In this document: positions 31,732-42,846 of the stretch, piece by piece
Numbering within the stretch: the first letter of the stretch is position 1
How the letters are laid out: every line of letters starts with the position of its first letter
Source of the DNA: Prorocentrum cordatum
Taxonomy: Eukaryota; Sar; Dinophyceae; Prorocentrales; Prorocentraceae
DNA length: 64,000 nt
Reading direction: 5' to 3'
Assembly: GCA_963575745.1 (NCBI GenBank)
Contig: CAUYUJ010009480.1
Coordinates: 306,747 to 370,746 of the forward strand
Position numbers and translations under genes: made by a program
Notes under the pieces: generated by a model
The model's input: only the letters and a program-made list of their open reading frames with translations
Databases searched by the model: none
Told to the model about the DNA's origin: nothing

Positions 31732-32849
31732 AGGCGTAGAGTCAGGGGCCCGCGAAGTCCGCGGGGCGGCCCTGGGGCCACGGGCCCAAGACTCCCGGGT
31801 CGTCGAGCGAGGAGGGCCCGCGACCCTCGGGCCCCGAAGCCACGCGCGCCCGTGCAGCCCCGCCAGGAGAGGTTCCGACGGGGTCGTTCGGTCCGCGCGC
31901 GAACGGTGCGTCGATGGCCCCCCTGGCTGGCCCACTGAGCACTCTGGAAGCCTCAACTTCGGCCCCCGCAAACACCGCCAGGTGCACCCCAGAGCCAAGG
32001 CGGGGCAAGAACGAGGGCGCATGTGCCCCGCGAGAGCACGGGGGGCGAAAGGGCAAGCTCGACGCGGGAAGCTGGGGTCGGCTTCTTGTGCGTGGGGTTC
32101 TGACACGCGCGCGCGTTGCGCCCTGGCCGGGGAGGCGGCCCTGAAACGCATGGACTTCCACTCTTCTGGCAAAGCTCCCCAAAAAACAATTCGGCGAACA
32201 CGTTTGCCACTCCAACTTGGGAAGACGCGTATCAAGCGCCAGCGCGCGCAGTCGCGCGAGGAAGCGCCCGGGGCCCATTCGCCCCGATGCGCGGGCACGG
32301 AGAGGAGAACGACGACGACAACGGCGGAGACGACGGACACGACGTTGCAGACGACGACGACCTCCACTTGAAGGCATCGCGCCCACGCGCGCCGCCGCCG
32401 CGCGGGCACCGCCGTGTGCGGGGTCACCTCGCAACGCACTCCAGGAGCGACAGGGGCGCGGTATCCCGTGCCGTCACACGAGAAGGACACAACGACGACA
32501 ACTTCGAGACACCATGCCTGACCGCACCGCTTCCGCGAAGACGCCAGCATGCGCGGGGGGAAGAGGGGGGGACCAAGAACGAGGAGAAAACAAGCGCGCA
32601 AGAGGAAGACTCCGCGCAAGAGATCCGAATTCTACCAAGGAGTATGGGGTAATCAATGGCTGCGCCATCGCTCGAAAAGCCGCGCGGCCTTCCCTGGTCA
32701 AGGCCCGATCTTGCGCTGCGGCATCTCGAAGAGCATCCCACAACGTCAACGGACAAGCGCACAACAACGGCATCGAACCAAAACATACGCCACTTTGAAC
32801 ATGACACAATTCACCGAAGTTTCCTTCGGGATCCTGTTGAGCCCGATTT
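31732..32849. other. Unassigned, with an acidic + frame
   Basis: The + frame 32116-32652 (178 codons) is the most protein-like: NNSANTFATPTWEDAYQAPA, then an acidic run EENDDDNGGDDGHD, and EKTSAQEEDSAQEIRILPRS near its end. No family recognised, and much of it is GAC-like low complexity. A - frame over the same region has no domain either. Confidence 0.25.
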
Positions 32850-32998
32850 AGCGGAGCTCCATCTGGGGCCCCGAAGCGTGTAAGGGTTGTGCCCAAATTG
32901 GCGGGAACCGCACGTGGGCCCTGCCACTGGAGCCTTCAGTGGAGCTCCCCTCAGGGCCGCGAAACGTGTGAGGGCTGTGTCGACATGTGCGGGGCGCC
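32850..32998. repeat. Tandem duplication of about 88 bp
   Basis: GCGGAGCTCCATCTGGGGCC then CGAAGCGTGTAAGGG-TGTG is repeated as GTGGAGCTCCCCTCAGGGCC then CGAAACGTGTGAGGGCTGTG, starting at about 32852 and 32940. Confidence 0.65.
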
Positions 32999-33186
32999 GA
33001 ACAGGTTGACGTGCGGATGGCAGAGGCGAGGATAAGAGGAGGGAAAGGGGGGACGAGTGGACGACGCGGGGACTGTCTTCTCGAAACGAGGAGCCGGCTT
33101 CACAGGATGGCTGGGAGCAATGCGTATAGCAGCGCTTGGTGGCCATCAGCCTTCGAAAGACGAGGGACAAGAGGAGGAACAACAGA

Positions 33187-33227
33187 GGAGGAGGAGGAGG
33201 AGGAGGAGGAGGAGGAGGAGGAGGGAG
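33187..33227. repeat. GGA microsatellite
   Basis: (GGA)n, about 13 units, purine strand on +. Confidence 0.9.
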
Positions 33228-33469
33228 GGAAAGATAAGACGGAGGAAACGGAGGAGGACGAAAGGGAGGACGTTGTCTGTTTCATCCTGGCTAGGGAGGG
33301 CCTCAGGTAGGTTCTAGAAGAGGGGGGCGGAGGGCTGTCCACCTGTTTGACTGAAGACTACTGCTGGGGACTCAACTACAATCAGATTCCTTGCCCGCTG
33401 ACCGTCGACCCCATTAGGGTCTCCAGGCGCGCGATATTCTCCCCCACCCCTAGAAGCCCCCCCCCGCCT

Positions 33470-33531
33470 CTCCTCCTCCTCTCCTCCTCCTCCTCCTCCT
33501 CCTCCTCCTCCTCCTCCTCCTCTTCGTCATC
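33470..33531. repeat. TCC microsatellite
   Basis: (CTC)n, complementary in sense to the GGA array 250 bp upstream. Confidence 0.9.
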
Positions 33532-33569
33532 TTCCACCTCCTCCTACTCCTCCTCCTCCCTCTCGTCCT

Positions 33570-34340
33570 GCGGCCCAAAGGTCCCCCAACTGGCCCACAA
33601 CTGCCCGAACCCCAAGACGGCCCAGGAGCGGGCAGGCGCTTGTCCGGCCGTGTCCTCGCGAAGCAAAAAGAATCATCGTTTCCCCAGTCCGACGGCTTGA
33701 AGGGCCTATCATTCGCCATTCTCGGGTGAAGCGCTGCAAGGAACAACGGAGCAGTCGCGCTGGCGAGAGCGCGGCATCCTTCTCTTCCAGCCGCCTCCAC
33801 CGTGCAGTCACAGGGCAGTGAGAAGAGCAGAACAGAGAGCGTGGCAGACGAGGGAAAGATGGAATGCATGTGAACTCGCGCATCATAGCTCTCAAGGCTG
33901 GGGGAACGACCCCGTGGGCGGAGGTACAGCACATGAGAGTGCGAGCCAAAGCTGCATCACACCTGTAGTCCACCGATCATAGAGAGCAGACAATCCACCC
34001 TCATAACAATCACCCCGACACGCGAAGCCGTGAGTAAACGCACCCAAAGAAGGAATCGAACAGGGCAGGGCTGTTTAGTAAACGCCCAAGGCCGTCTTGT
34101 AAACGCCAATGATCGGGTATGGGTGGCATTTTCCTCCCTTGATATCATGACCCACACGCTTATCCATGCGACCAGCACTTTCATCAGGACGCGCTTCTCC
34201 TCTGACGTGAGCCCTGACGTCAGGCAAGGCGTGGCCCAGCCATCCCTGCGCTACCTCCGCCCTCGGGGGCCCCGCGGGGCTCCCGACCCCATGTTTGGTG
34301 CGGACTCCGTGCCCTGTGCGCTGTGCACTCTTCCACTTAG
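33570..34340. other. Unassigned stretch
   Basis: GTAAACGCC words recur at about 34036, 34078 and 34097. No gene or element recognised. Confidence 0.3.
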
Positions 34341-34690
34341 AGGCAACGATCGGGGGCGACTGTCATAGGGGGGGAGACATCGACGCGGAATCGGCGATAC
34401 ATCGCCGATAGATCGGCGATAGGGCCCCGATCGAATAACTCGAGGGGCAACGATAGGGGGGCCAGAAGCCCCAAGAGGCCCCAACACGGCCCCAACACGG
34501 CCCCGAAGAGGCCCCAAGACTGCCTCCCAGAGGCCCCCAAGAGGACCCGACACGACCCCCCGAGCGGCGAGGCACGATGGGCCGGTGGCATGCGCGAAGC
34601 GATCAGCTATCATTCGAGGGGCAACGACAGGGGGGCCCTGGCACAGGGCGCGGGGGGGAACGTCGACGTGGCATCGGCGACGGTGCCTCG
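34341..34690. repeat. J-like palindrome cluster with GGCCCCAAGA words
   Basis: AATCGGCGATACATCGCCGAT followed by AGATCGGCGAT resembles the core of family J. CGAGGGGCAACGATAGGGGG occurs at 34441 and again, as CGAGGGGCAACGACAGGGGG, at 34616. Between them (34465-34560) is a GGCCCCAAGA / GGCCCCAACAC array. Confidence 0.65.
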
Positions 34691-36660
34691 CCCTGATGGA
34701 TCGACGCTGGGTCCCCGGCAGCAGACCCTCACGCTCTCCCCGGCGGGGTGCGCCCGTCGCACGCCCGTCGGCGATACGGAGACGGCACCCGTCGAAGACG
34801 AGGGGCAAACTCGAAACAACATCGGGCCGAGCCCCCAGGAGGCTCCCTGGACGCCCCCAGTTCCCCAGGAATCCCTCGGCTCTCTGGAGGCCCCATTGAA
34901 GGGTCCTCCTGCTCTTCCTCCTCCTTCCTACTCGTCCTCGTCCTCGTCGTCGTCGTCGTCTTCAGGGTCGGCGGCACCGGCCGTAAGGCCTTCTCCATAG
35001 AGACAACCTCGGACCGACCTGAATCGGAAATCTCTGAGAATCGGCGGGTCCGGAGGATGCATCGGGCGCCGCGGCCGCTCCAGAGAGCGCGCCGGAACGC
35101 GCCGAGAGCGCTTGAGCACGCTCGGAAAGGGATTCGTCTCTGTTCCATGGGTTCGTCCGACCTGTCCAGGCCCGGGGGTGGGTGGGGGGTGACAGCGGGG
35201 CCAGGGTCTTCCAGGTGGGGATGGGGGCACAGTGATAATGCCACCGTCGGACCTGGGCCAGAGGAACATCCCTCAAGAACACGAGACCCTCCACCGGCCA
35301 AAACACACAGAACATCCCAGGGTACCCTCCCCAGGATGCACAAGAACATCCAACAAACGCGGAGAACTCCAGGGCAACCTCCCCGAACCGACCTCGATCA
35401 TATGCCTCGGTACGACTGTAGCTCGGCGTCTTGACCGCAGGCCTCACGATGCTCCCCACCGCACCCCCATGTGGTCCTTCTCACTTCCAGCCCTCTGCCG
35501 GGTGAGCCTGTATGGGGGGCCTCTGTGGACCTCCGCGGCCCTCTCAGAAACGTGATTTCCACCGACTTCGTCAAGCTTCTGACCGCCCCTCTTCCCCCTT
35601 TCGTTCCGAGCTCGTACAAATTTCGTTAAAGTCTCGTCCGAATGTCGACCACATCTGGCGAAATGCAAGCGAAGTCCTCAAAACCGCAAGGAATTCTGGG
35701 ACCCTCCGGGGCTCACGTGAAGGACCACACTATCTCTGTGCCCCTGCTCCTGCCTGCTCTCACATGATCTACGTACCCGTTATGGAAGTTACTCATCTTG
35801 AGCACTGACCATTCGGGCGTCTCCGGGCGGGGCACCCTTCTCCCCATAGACTCCTAGCACGACAGCTTTCGGCCTTTCGACCTGGCTGGGCGGGAGGGCT
35901 TTCCAGGGGTCCCCCAGGTGTACAACCACAAATGCACAAGCTATTCAGGATCAAATCGCTCCCCCTAGTAAGTCACGAAGAGGAGGGTGTTTACTGGTGT
36001 GTTCAATGCAACTGTAAATATCTTCCCGCAGGGAACCACAACGAGAAGAACACTCCCACACTGATTCTCACCACAACGCCCAAACGTGCAACTTGTAGCC
36101 AATACAAATCAACTTCTGCGACCGGGATGTAGCAGCAGCTACGGTCGGGAACGTCTGCTCTTGGCGTGCCGCGGCGGCGCCACTGGCGACACGCTGCGCC
36201 ACGCAGGCGCATAAAACTTGTTGCTCCGCTCTGCCGGCGGGCGCCTCGGAAAGGCCCGGCACGTGGAAGCCCGGGGGCCGGGAAGTGGAGAGCGTGCCGC
36301 GCCGAAGCGTGGGTCCCAGCACTGGCGGAGCGGCCCGCCATCCAAGAGCTCCCGACCGTGCCTGCTGCCTTCTGCGCGGGCTCCGTCTCTGCTCTTCGGG
36401 GCCCCTGGGCTCGGAGCCACGTTCGGCGCCGCGGGCTCGGCAGACCCTGCGGTCCCAGCGGGACCCTTCCTGGGCGCGCCGCCGAGTGGGCCGCACGGTG
36501 CTGACCGCCGCACCCCCCGGCTGCCCCCTCGCGGGCCGGCGGGGTGGCATCGTCTCGGTGTCCGCCGTCTCCATCAGGGCGCGCTCCTCCGCCTCGCGGG
36601 CCTGGCGGGGGTGTGCCCCTGGCCCACGCGGCCGCCCCCCGCGCTCTCCTCGAGCGCCCT
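34691..36660. other. Unassigned stretch
   Basis: A short GTC/TCC array at 34927-34962. Otherwise GC-rich with no domain in any frame; + frames at 35232-35808 and - frames at 36068-36513 are unremarkable. Confidence 0.25.
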
Positions 36661-36940
36661 CCGCATCGGTTGCTTCCCCCCTTTCGCTTCCTCCTCGCAC
36701 CTCTTGCTCCGCGTCCCTCCCTGCTCCTCCTTGTCCCATACCCGTGCCCTCCCTCCGCATCGGTTGCTTCCCCCCTTCGCTTCTTCCTCGCACCTCTTGC
36801 CCCGCGTCCCTCCCTGCTCCTCCTTGTCCCATACCCGTGCCCTCCCTCCGCATCGGTTGCTTCCCCCCTTCGCTTCTTCCTCGCACCTCTTGCCCCGCGT
36901 CCCTCCCTGCTCCTCCTTGTCCCATACCCGTGCCCTCCCT
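36661..36940. repeat. 93-bp tandem repeat, three copies
   Basis: Units start CCGCATCGGTTGCTTCCCCC at 36661, 36755 and 36848. The second unit is exactly 93 bp; the first has one extra T. The unit is 31 codons long, and the - frame 36068-37030 stays open through it, encoding a repeated REGTGMGQGGAGRDA peptide. Near-identity of units shows recent amplification. Confidence 0.9.
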
Positions 36941-37028
36941 CCGCCCTTCGTGCTCCTCGCTCCTCCCAAACTCCTCCCCGCTCCGCCCCGCTCCGCCTCG
37001 CTCCTCCTGCCCCCCTCCTCGCTCCTCC

Positions 37029-37118
37029 ACCCTCCTCCTCCTCCTCCCCTCCTCCTCCTCCTCCTCCTCCTCCTCTTCCTCCTCCTCCTCCTCCTCCTCC
37101 TCCTCCTCCTCCTCCTCC
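37029..37118. repeat. TCC microsatellite
   Basis: (CTC)n with a few CCT slips, in a longer pyrimidine tract from about 36950. Confidence 0.9.
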
Positions 37119-37262
37119 GGCTCCTCCTTCTCGCTCCCGTTTCTCCTCTTCGGCCCTTTCCTGCTAATCCTGAACCTTTTATTTATCCTCCTCCTGTTCT
37201 TCCTGCTCCACTCTTGTTCCTACTAGAGAACTCCTCCCTGTCACACCCCGAGGCCAATCGAA

Positions 37263-37690
37263 AGGGCGGGCCGGGCGTTTCGCCTGCAACCTCCTCACAA
37301 CATATGCTGCTGAAACTGAAAATGCTGTAACTGTTTCACGGATGCGGAATGGAGGGCGACCCGCTTTCAAAATGTAGTTTTCGCCTTGGCGCCGCGCACA
37401 TGCGCTTTAACATGTGAAACAAATTCAGCGGAGGGGAAGCGGTCCGTATTCAAAATGCGGCTCTCGCGTCACCGCCGCGTACACTCGTCTTAAAAAAATA
37501 CGATGTTTGTCACGGTTGGAGGGTGGTTCATTTTCAAAATGTGATGTTCGCCTTGGCGTCGCGCGCATTCGTCGTAAAAGGTTGCAACAACTTCGCGGAT
37601 GGAGGGCGGCTCCGTGTCAAACTGTGGATCTCGCTTTCGCGCCACGCACATTGGTTTTTAGCTTTCGCAGCAATTTCAAAGACTCTCATG
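37263..37690. repeat. 85-bp satellite, family S, locus 1, with GC box
   Basis: Four degenerate units start at about 37345 (GGATGCGGAATGGAGGGCGA), 37430, 37518 and 37600 (GGATGGAGGGCGGCTC). Each continues TTCAAAATG-like, a TTCGCCTTGGCGCCGCGCAC-like box, then CGTC-TAAAA. A GC box, GGCCGGGCGTTTCGCC, precedes the array, as at 42852. Confidence 0.75.
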
Positions 37691-37979
37691 GCAAACGCCC
37701 TGCAAATACAATGTTGGCACGATGTCGAAATCTCAGGGCGCAGTTGTCACGTTGATTTCTGCTTTTGAAGTCCCATGAGCAGCGTTTTGCCACGACCCGA
37801 TATGGTGATTGGCGACGTTGAAGCCCCCAATTTTGGCACGCTCCCGGATTTTCAAGCGATTTTCTTCCAACGGGGCATTGCCCCCAATGAAAATAAATTC
37901 GTGGAGAAGCCGACGGAGAGGGAGCTTGGAGAGAGAGGGTTTTTTGCAATACCGTCGATGTGTTTTGGGCTTACACAGG

Positions 37980-38162
37980 TCCTCATCCTCTTCCTCATCA
38001 TCCTCCTCCCCATCGCCACCGTCAGCAACATCATCATCCACTGCATCAGCATTTGCATCATCATCCTCATCCTCACCATCACCGAGACCATTACCAGGAT
38101 CATCATCATCATCATCAGCAGCATCATCATCATCATCATCACCACCACCACCACCATCATCA
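37980..38162. repeat. ATC array
   Basis: (CAT)n with CCT, CAC and AGC interruptions and an (ACC)n end. Confidence 0.95.
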
Positions 38163-38171
38163 TCCTTATGA

Positions 38172-38275
38172 TGAGACAGAATCCCATGGACTGCTCGGAG
38201 AACGGGAAAATCTCTCCGTGGCAACATGGGCCATTCGTTCCTGACACCCCGCGAGCCGCTCAACCTTGAACGGCC
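38172..38275. repeat. Dispersed repeat, family L, copy 1
   Basis: TTCCTGACACCCCG-GA then CTCAACCTTGAACG, shared with 39687-39725, preceded in both by a looser GG-CATTCTTT-like stretch. Confidence 0.5.
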
Positions 38276-38463
38276 CCCTCTATTGCTGGCATCCGCAAGC
38301 GGCCGTCGATCCCACATCTCGACCGGACGTCATGCCCTGCGCGTTTCCAAAACCGGGCCCTCGGAAGGGTGTCCGCAAGGGATGGGCACTGACCCGAACC
38401 AACGCCAGACCCGGGCAGCCCAGCCAGAACCGCGCCGCGAATCCGGGCTGGCCACATGGGCGC

Positions 38464-38556
38464 GAATTCGCCAGCCCAACGGGCCAGAGGCGCGCTGAGA
38501 TTCCCTGTAACTGGTGAACAATATATCTAGTTCGCGCGCGCGGGGCGACCCCTGAG
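38464..38556. repeat. Dispersed repeat, family K, copy 1
   Basis: GAATTCGCCAGCCCAACGGG, CCAGAGGCGCGCTGAGAT, GTAACTGG, ACAATAT-TCTAGTTCGCG and a CGCGCG end. The match with 43279-43370 is close over its full length. Directly followed by a GGCCCCAAGA-type array in both places. Confidence 0.8.
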
Positions 38557-38559
38557 GGC

Positions 38560-38815
38560 CCCGGGACGAGAAATACCACTCGAGACTCCCGGGGCGCTGG
38601 GGTCAGACATCCTTTTTCTACTGCGTGCGGCCTTCAGCCTCCCATAGCGCTCCCAGAGGGCCTGAGGAGGCCCCCGAGACGGTCCAACAGGGCCCCGAGT
38701 CGCCGGCCGATCGGTCCAAGACACCCTAGATGGCTTCGAGACGGCCGCGAACGCTTCCAATGCGCCCAAGGAAGCCTCCAAGAGGCGTCTCCAGGGGACC
38801 CCAGGAGGTCGAAGG
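38560..38815. repeat. GGCCCCAAGA-type minisatellite
   Basis: Diverged 10-12 bp units (GGCCCCGAGTC, GGTCCAAGACA, GGCTTCGAGAC) following element K. At the right end GGTCGAA is tandemly repeated. Confidence 0.7.
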
Positions 38816-38994
38816 TCGAAGGTCGAAGGCCGGCGTGCGCCGGAGCGCGCCCTGCTCGGGCTGCCGGAACGCTGCTTCTCACACGTTCTCTCAATCCCAA
38901 CTTCTTAACTGCTGATGACGTCGTCGGTCCAACGTTTCAGCAAGCAACAAAAATTTATTCTCCGCGGTTTGTCAGCGGTTCTGGCGTTCTTCCC

Positions 38995-39445
38995 TTCTCG
39001 GCTCCCCGACGCTCCAGCGCGGCCCAGGACGGCCCCAGGATCGCCCCAAGACGGCCCAGGAGGCCTCCATGACGGCCTCAGATGGACCAAGGACGGCCCC
39101 GAGAGGGCTTCCCGATACCACATGACGACCCAAGACGCCCCCAACATCGCCCCATGACGGCCCACGAGGCCTCCAAGAGGGCCCCAGGACGATCCAAAAA
39201 GGCCCCAAGACGGCCGAAGGGGCTCCCAAGACGGCCCAACAGGCCCCCAATACGGCCCAAAACGGCCCCAGGAAAGCCCCAAGAGGGAGGGGGCCCAGGG
39301 GGGCAAAGATGGGGAACCCGAACGGACATTTTGAACTGTCCACCCCGAAACAATACCAGGAGGCCCCGATGCGCCCTCACAAAACCCCAAGAGGCCCCCA
39401 ATGAGGTCCCAAGAGGCCTCCAGAATGCCCCAAGCGGCCATCGAA
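38995..39445. repeat. GGCCCCAAGA-type minisatellite
   Basis: The best preserved array of this type: GGCCCAGGAC, GGCCCCAGGATC, GCCCCAAGAC and GGCCCAGGAG follow one another at 10-12 bp. A G-rich insert lies at 39285-39350. Confidence 0.8.
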
Positions 39446-39633
39446 ATGCCTCCTCCTCGTCCTCATCCCCCCCTCCTCCTCCTACATTTCCTGCAGCTGT
39501 TCCTCGCCCCCCTTCTCTCCGTGAGCACACCATCATATACCACCGGTGACCCTCGCCGTCTCACCGTCGTCCTCATCCTCGGGCAGGGAGAGAAGAAGAT
39601 GTAAGGGGAGAAAAGAAGAGACTAGATTGCATG

Positions 39634-39725
39634 AACAAATTCAATGGTACCCGTTCATCCTGCTACGGCGGACCTTGGCATTCTTTCCTGACACCTCGGA
39701 GATCACTCAACCTTGAACGATTGGC
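39634..39725. repeat. Dispersed repeat, family L, copy 2
   Basis: Partner of 38172-38275; CTGACACCTCGGAGATCACT then CAACCTTGAACG. Confidence 0.5.
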
Positions 39726-39989
39726 CGTTTTCGAAACGTCGGATCGTCCGACGTGGGACGATTCTGGTCCACTGGCGGCCACCGTGCCAACACAACACCG
39801 CAAAAATCTGCGACTGACCCCCAGGGGCCAGTTCCACGGCAACTGCCTCACCTCAGCCGCTCCCCGGGCAACGCCTCCAACAAGTGGCGGCCGCCGAGAC
39901 GCACCGCATCGACAACAGCACACGAGCAAACGACAACAGCGAGACAATGTGAGCCGGCGGGGTGAGCAAAGCGGTATAATAACTGGAGG

Positions 39990-40173
39990 AACGATACTCC
40001 AGATTCCATAACAAAGTGGGGGGGTCACATTCGGGGGGGTTCTAATTTGAGCTGTCTCGGAGGGTTCGGGGGGGTCTGGGCAAAGGGCCGCCCTTTGATG
40101 GATGGTCTGGGGGGGCTAAAACTTCTCGTCTGGGAGGGTTGTGACCCCCTCCCTTTTATTACGAAATCTGGAG
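39990..40173. mobile_element. Introner-like/MITE element, family Y, with 10-bp target duplication
   Basis: Left terminus CTCCAGATTCCATAACAAAG then GGGGGGGTCAC; right terminus GTGACCCCCTCCC then TTTTATTACGAAATCTGGAG. They are inverted copies over about 33 bp. Direct repeats lie just outside: TAACTGGAGG (39980-39989) and TAACTGGGGG (40174-40183), 9 of 10 identical. Interior G-rich, non-coding. Single copy in this window. Confidence 0.8.
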
Positions 40174-40183
40174 TAACTGGGGG

Positions 40184-41090
40184 GGGGAAAGGTGCTCTTC
40201 TCGGGCCCCCTTCTGGGCCCCCTACAGGGCCCCTTCTCTGCGGCCCTCACTGCCCTCTCGCGCCCCTCCAAGCACGACGCAGTTTTTCCACCTCCGGAAC
40301 CAGCGGGGGGAGGGGAGGGCAGGACGGATCCGCACCGGATCGCGAACTCAGATCGGATCGGAACGCGCGGCGGAACGGCCTGCTTCGGCACGGAGTCGAA
40401 ATCTGATCGGATTGGCTGCGCCAGGACGCACAACATAGCCATGCAAGGACCCGGCCACATCGGATGGTCCGAATAAGTCAAAATCTAATCAGATCGGGCT
40501 GGCCGAACTGGAGCTCGAACCGGATCGATCGGATCAAAATGAACCCTGAAATGGTAACGCACGCTCTCCGACGGATCGAGGACGGCACCCTCGAAACATG
40601 AGGCCAGCGCGGTCTGATTTGGCGACGCAGCGCCCCGATTCTGCACGGAAACGGGACCCGTCGCCAATCCACTCGCCTTCACCCATTTCTGCGCTTCCTC
40701 GATGGAGAGGGTCCATTCCGCGCGGCTCCCGAACCCCCAAAAACCCGGGTCAGCCAGACGGGGTTGGCCCACCCCCTGCGAGTGGGGAAACCGAGAGGCA
40801 CTGACGCCGCTGATCCACGGACCTCCGAGGCACTGACGCCGCTGATCCACGGACCTCCGCCAGGGGCGCGTGCCGACGAGGATCTCGAGAGACGACTCCA
40901 GCCGTGGCGACGGGGGCCTCCCGAGAGGCCCCCCAAAAAGGGGGAGAACCGGGTGACGGGGACAGGCAGCGGCGTGGGTACGGGGAGGGGGCCCCAGCCC
41001 CCCCCCCCCCACAGCTGTGGCGCCGTGCTCGCGGGCACGGCGTGGTGCTGACAGGCACGGGAGAGCCTCCAGACACCTACCTCAAGAGGC
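40184..41090. other. Unassigned, with a 33-bp tandem duplication
   Basis: GAGGCACTGACGCCGCTGAT plus CCACGGACCTCC is present twice at 40795-40860. Words GATCGGATCGGAA recur around 40330-40530. No gene recognised. Confidence 0.35.
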
Positions 41091-41092
41091 GG

Positions 41093-41138
41093 CCGTCGTC
41101 ATCGTCGTCGTCGTCGTCGCCGCCGCGGCCGCCGCCAC

Positions 41139-41201
<63 letters not shown>

Positions 41202-41203
41202 GG
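41093..41203. repeat. GTC/GCC array
   Basis: (GTC)n flanking a central (GCC)n, immediately left of the P element fragment. Confidence 0.9.
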
Positions 41204-41207
41204 GGCG

Positions 41208-41277
41208 CGCTCGGCGATCGAGCGGCCCCAGTGGGCCCGCACCCAACGGCCCCTCCGGCGAAGGGTCACTCCTACGT
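41208..41277. mobile_element. Family P fragment, copy 2
   Basis: GCGCTCGGCGATCGAG through CTCCGGCGAAGGGTCACTC to CTACGTG matches the right half of 4012-4184. Its left half is absent, with the GTC array in that place. Confidence 0.65.
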
Positions 41278-41286
41278 GGAGTCGAC

Positions 41287-41337
41287 GGAGGAGGAGGAGG
41301 AGGAGGAGGAGGAGGGAGCAGGAGGAGGAGGAGGGAG
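41287..41337. repeat. GGA microsatellite
   Basis: (GGA)n with AGC interruptions. Confidence 0.9.
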
Positions 41338-41610
41338 CAGGCCGACCCCTGGGCGGTGGCGCGCCAGAGACTTCGCCCGCGCCAGCGCCGCCGCCGCGCA
41401 GCGCCTCCCCCCCGCTGGCGGGGCCACGCCTGCTGCTCCTTGCGCTTCTGCCTCGCGGCCGCGTGGGCCTCTGCGTCCTTCGGGCTGCGGGCGCCGAGGT
41501 CTCGGAGAGGCCGCCGGCATCTCCAGGCACGGTGGGAGAGGGACGCAAAGAGAGGGGGAGGGAGAGAGGCCAGGCGAGGTGCGCTCGCGCCACATCTGGA
41601 ATCCTATCAT
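41338..41610. other. Unassigned GC-rich segment
   Basis: About 41570-41605 (GGCGAGGTGCGCTCGCGCCA) has an inverted counterpart near 53855-53890 (TGACGCGAGCGCACCTAGC), each beside a TCC array. Confidence 0.4.
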
Positions 41611-41645
41611 GTCCTCATCCTGCTCCTGCTCCTGCTCCTGCTCCT

Positions 41646-41677
<32 letters not shown>

Positions 41678-42617
41678 ACCTCCTCCTCCTCCTCCTCCTC
41701 CTCCTCCTCCTCCTCCTCCTCCTCCTCCTTCTCGTCCTCCTCCCTCTTCCTCCTCCCTCTTCCTCGTCCCCCTCCTCCCGCCTTCCCCTCCCACTCTTCC
41801 AACTCCCTCCTTCCTCCTCCTCCTTCCTCCTCTCATCCTCTCCTCCTCTCATCCCGCCTTCTCTTCCCCTCTTCTTACTCCCCCTCCTCCTCCTCCCCTC
41901 CTCCTCTCCTCCTCCTCCTCCTCCTCCTCCTCCTCCCCTCCTCCTCCTCCTCCTCCTCCTCTCCTCCTCCTCCTCCTCCTCTCTTTCTCTCCTCCTCCTC
42001 CTCCTCCTCCTCCTCCTCCTCCTCCTCCTCCTCCTCCTCCTCCTCCTCCTCCTCCTCCTCCCTCCTCCTCCTCCTCCTCCTCTCCCTCCTCCTCCTCCTC
42101 TCCTCCTCATCCTCCTCCTCCTCCTCCTCCTCCTCCTCCTCCTCCTCCTCATCCTCCTCCTCCTCCTCCTCCTCCTCCTCCTCCTCCTCCTCCTCCTCCT
42201 CCTCCTCCTCCTCCTCTCCTCCTCCTCCTCCTCCTCCTCCTCCTCCTCCTCCTCCTCCTCCTCCCCTCCTCCTCCTCCTCCTCCTCTCCTCCTCCTCTCT
42301 CCTCCTCCTCCTCCTCTCCTCTCCTCCTCCTCTCCTCCTCCTCCTCCTCCTCCTCCTCCTCCTCCTCCTCCTCCTCCTCTCCTCCTCCATCCTCCTCCTC
42401 TCCTCCTCCTCCTCCTCCTCCGCCTCCTCCTCCTCCTCCCTCCTCTCTCTCCTCCTCCTCCTCCTCCTCCTCCCTCCTCCTCCTCCTCCCTCCTCCTCCT
42501 CCTCTCCTCCTCCTCATCCTCCTCCTCCTCCTCCTCCTCCTCCTCCTCTCCTCCTCCTCCTCCTCCTCCTCCTCCTCCTCCTCCTCCTCCTCTCCTCCTC
42601 CTCCTCCTCCTCCTCCT
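41611..42617. repeat. 1-kb TCC array
   Basis: Begins (CTC-CTG)n at 41628-41690, then (CTC)n with frequent one- and two-base slips (CCTCCC, CTCT) that change the triplet phase many times. All pyrimidine on + from about 41690 to 42615 apart from a few A and G. Poly-Leu, poly-Ser and poly-Pro frames up to 728 codons across it are artefacts. Confidence 0.98.
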
Positions 42618-42846
42618 ATTACCCTCGCCCAGTATTATATAGTCGTCGTTGCGTTCTCGGATGCTTCGCCGTTCTATGCTGCGTCATGCGTCCTCCTCCT
42701 CCTCCTCCCTGCTCTCCCCTCTCTCCCATCCCATTGCCCTCCCGACCTTCCCGCCCTCACGACCTTCGCTCTCGCCTCCCCCCCATCAATACCAAACCCT
42801 TCCAAATGGCCCCCCTCCCAATCGCAACTCCCGGACAAGTCGGTTG

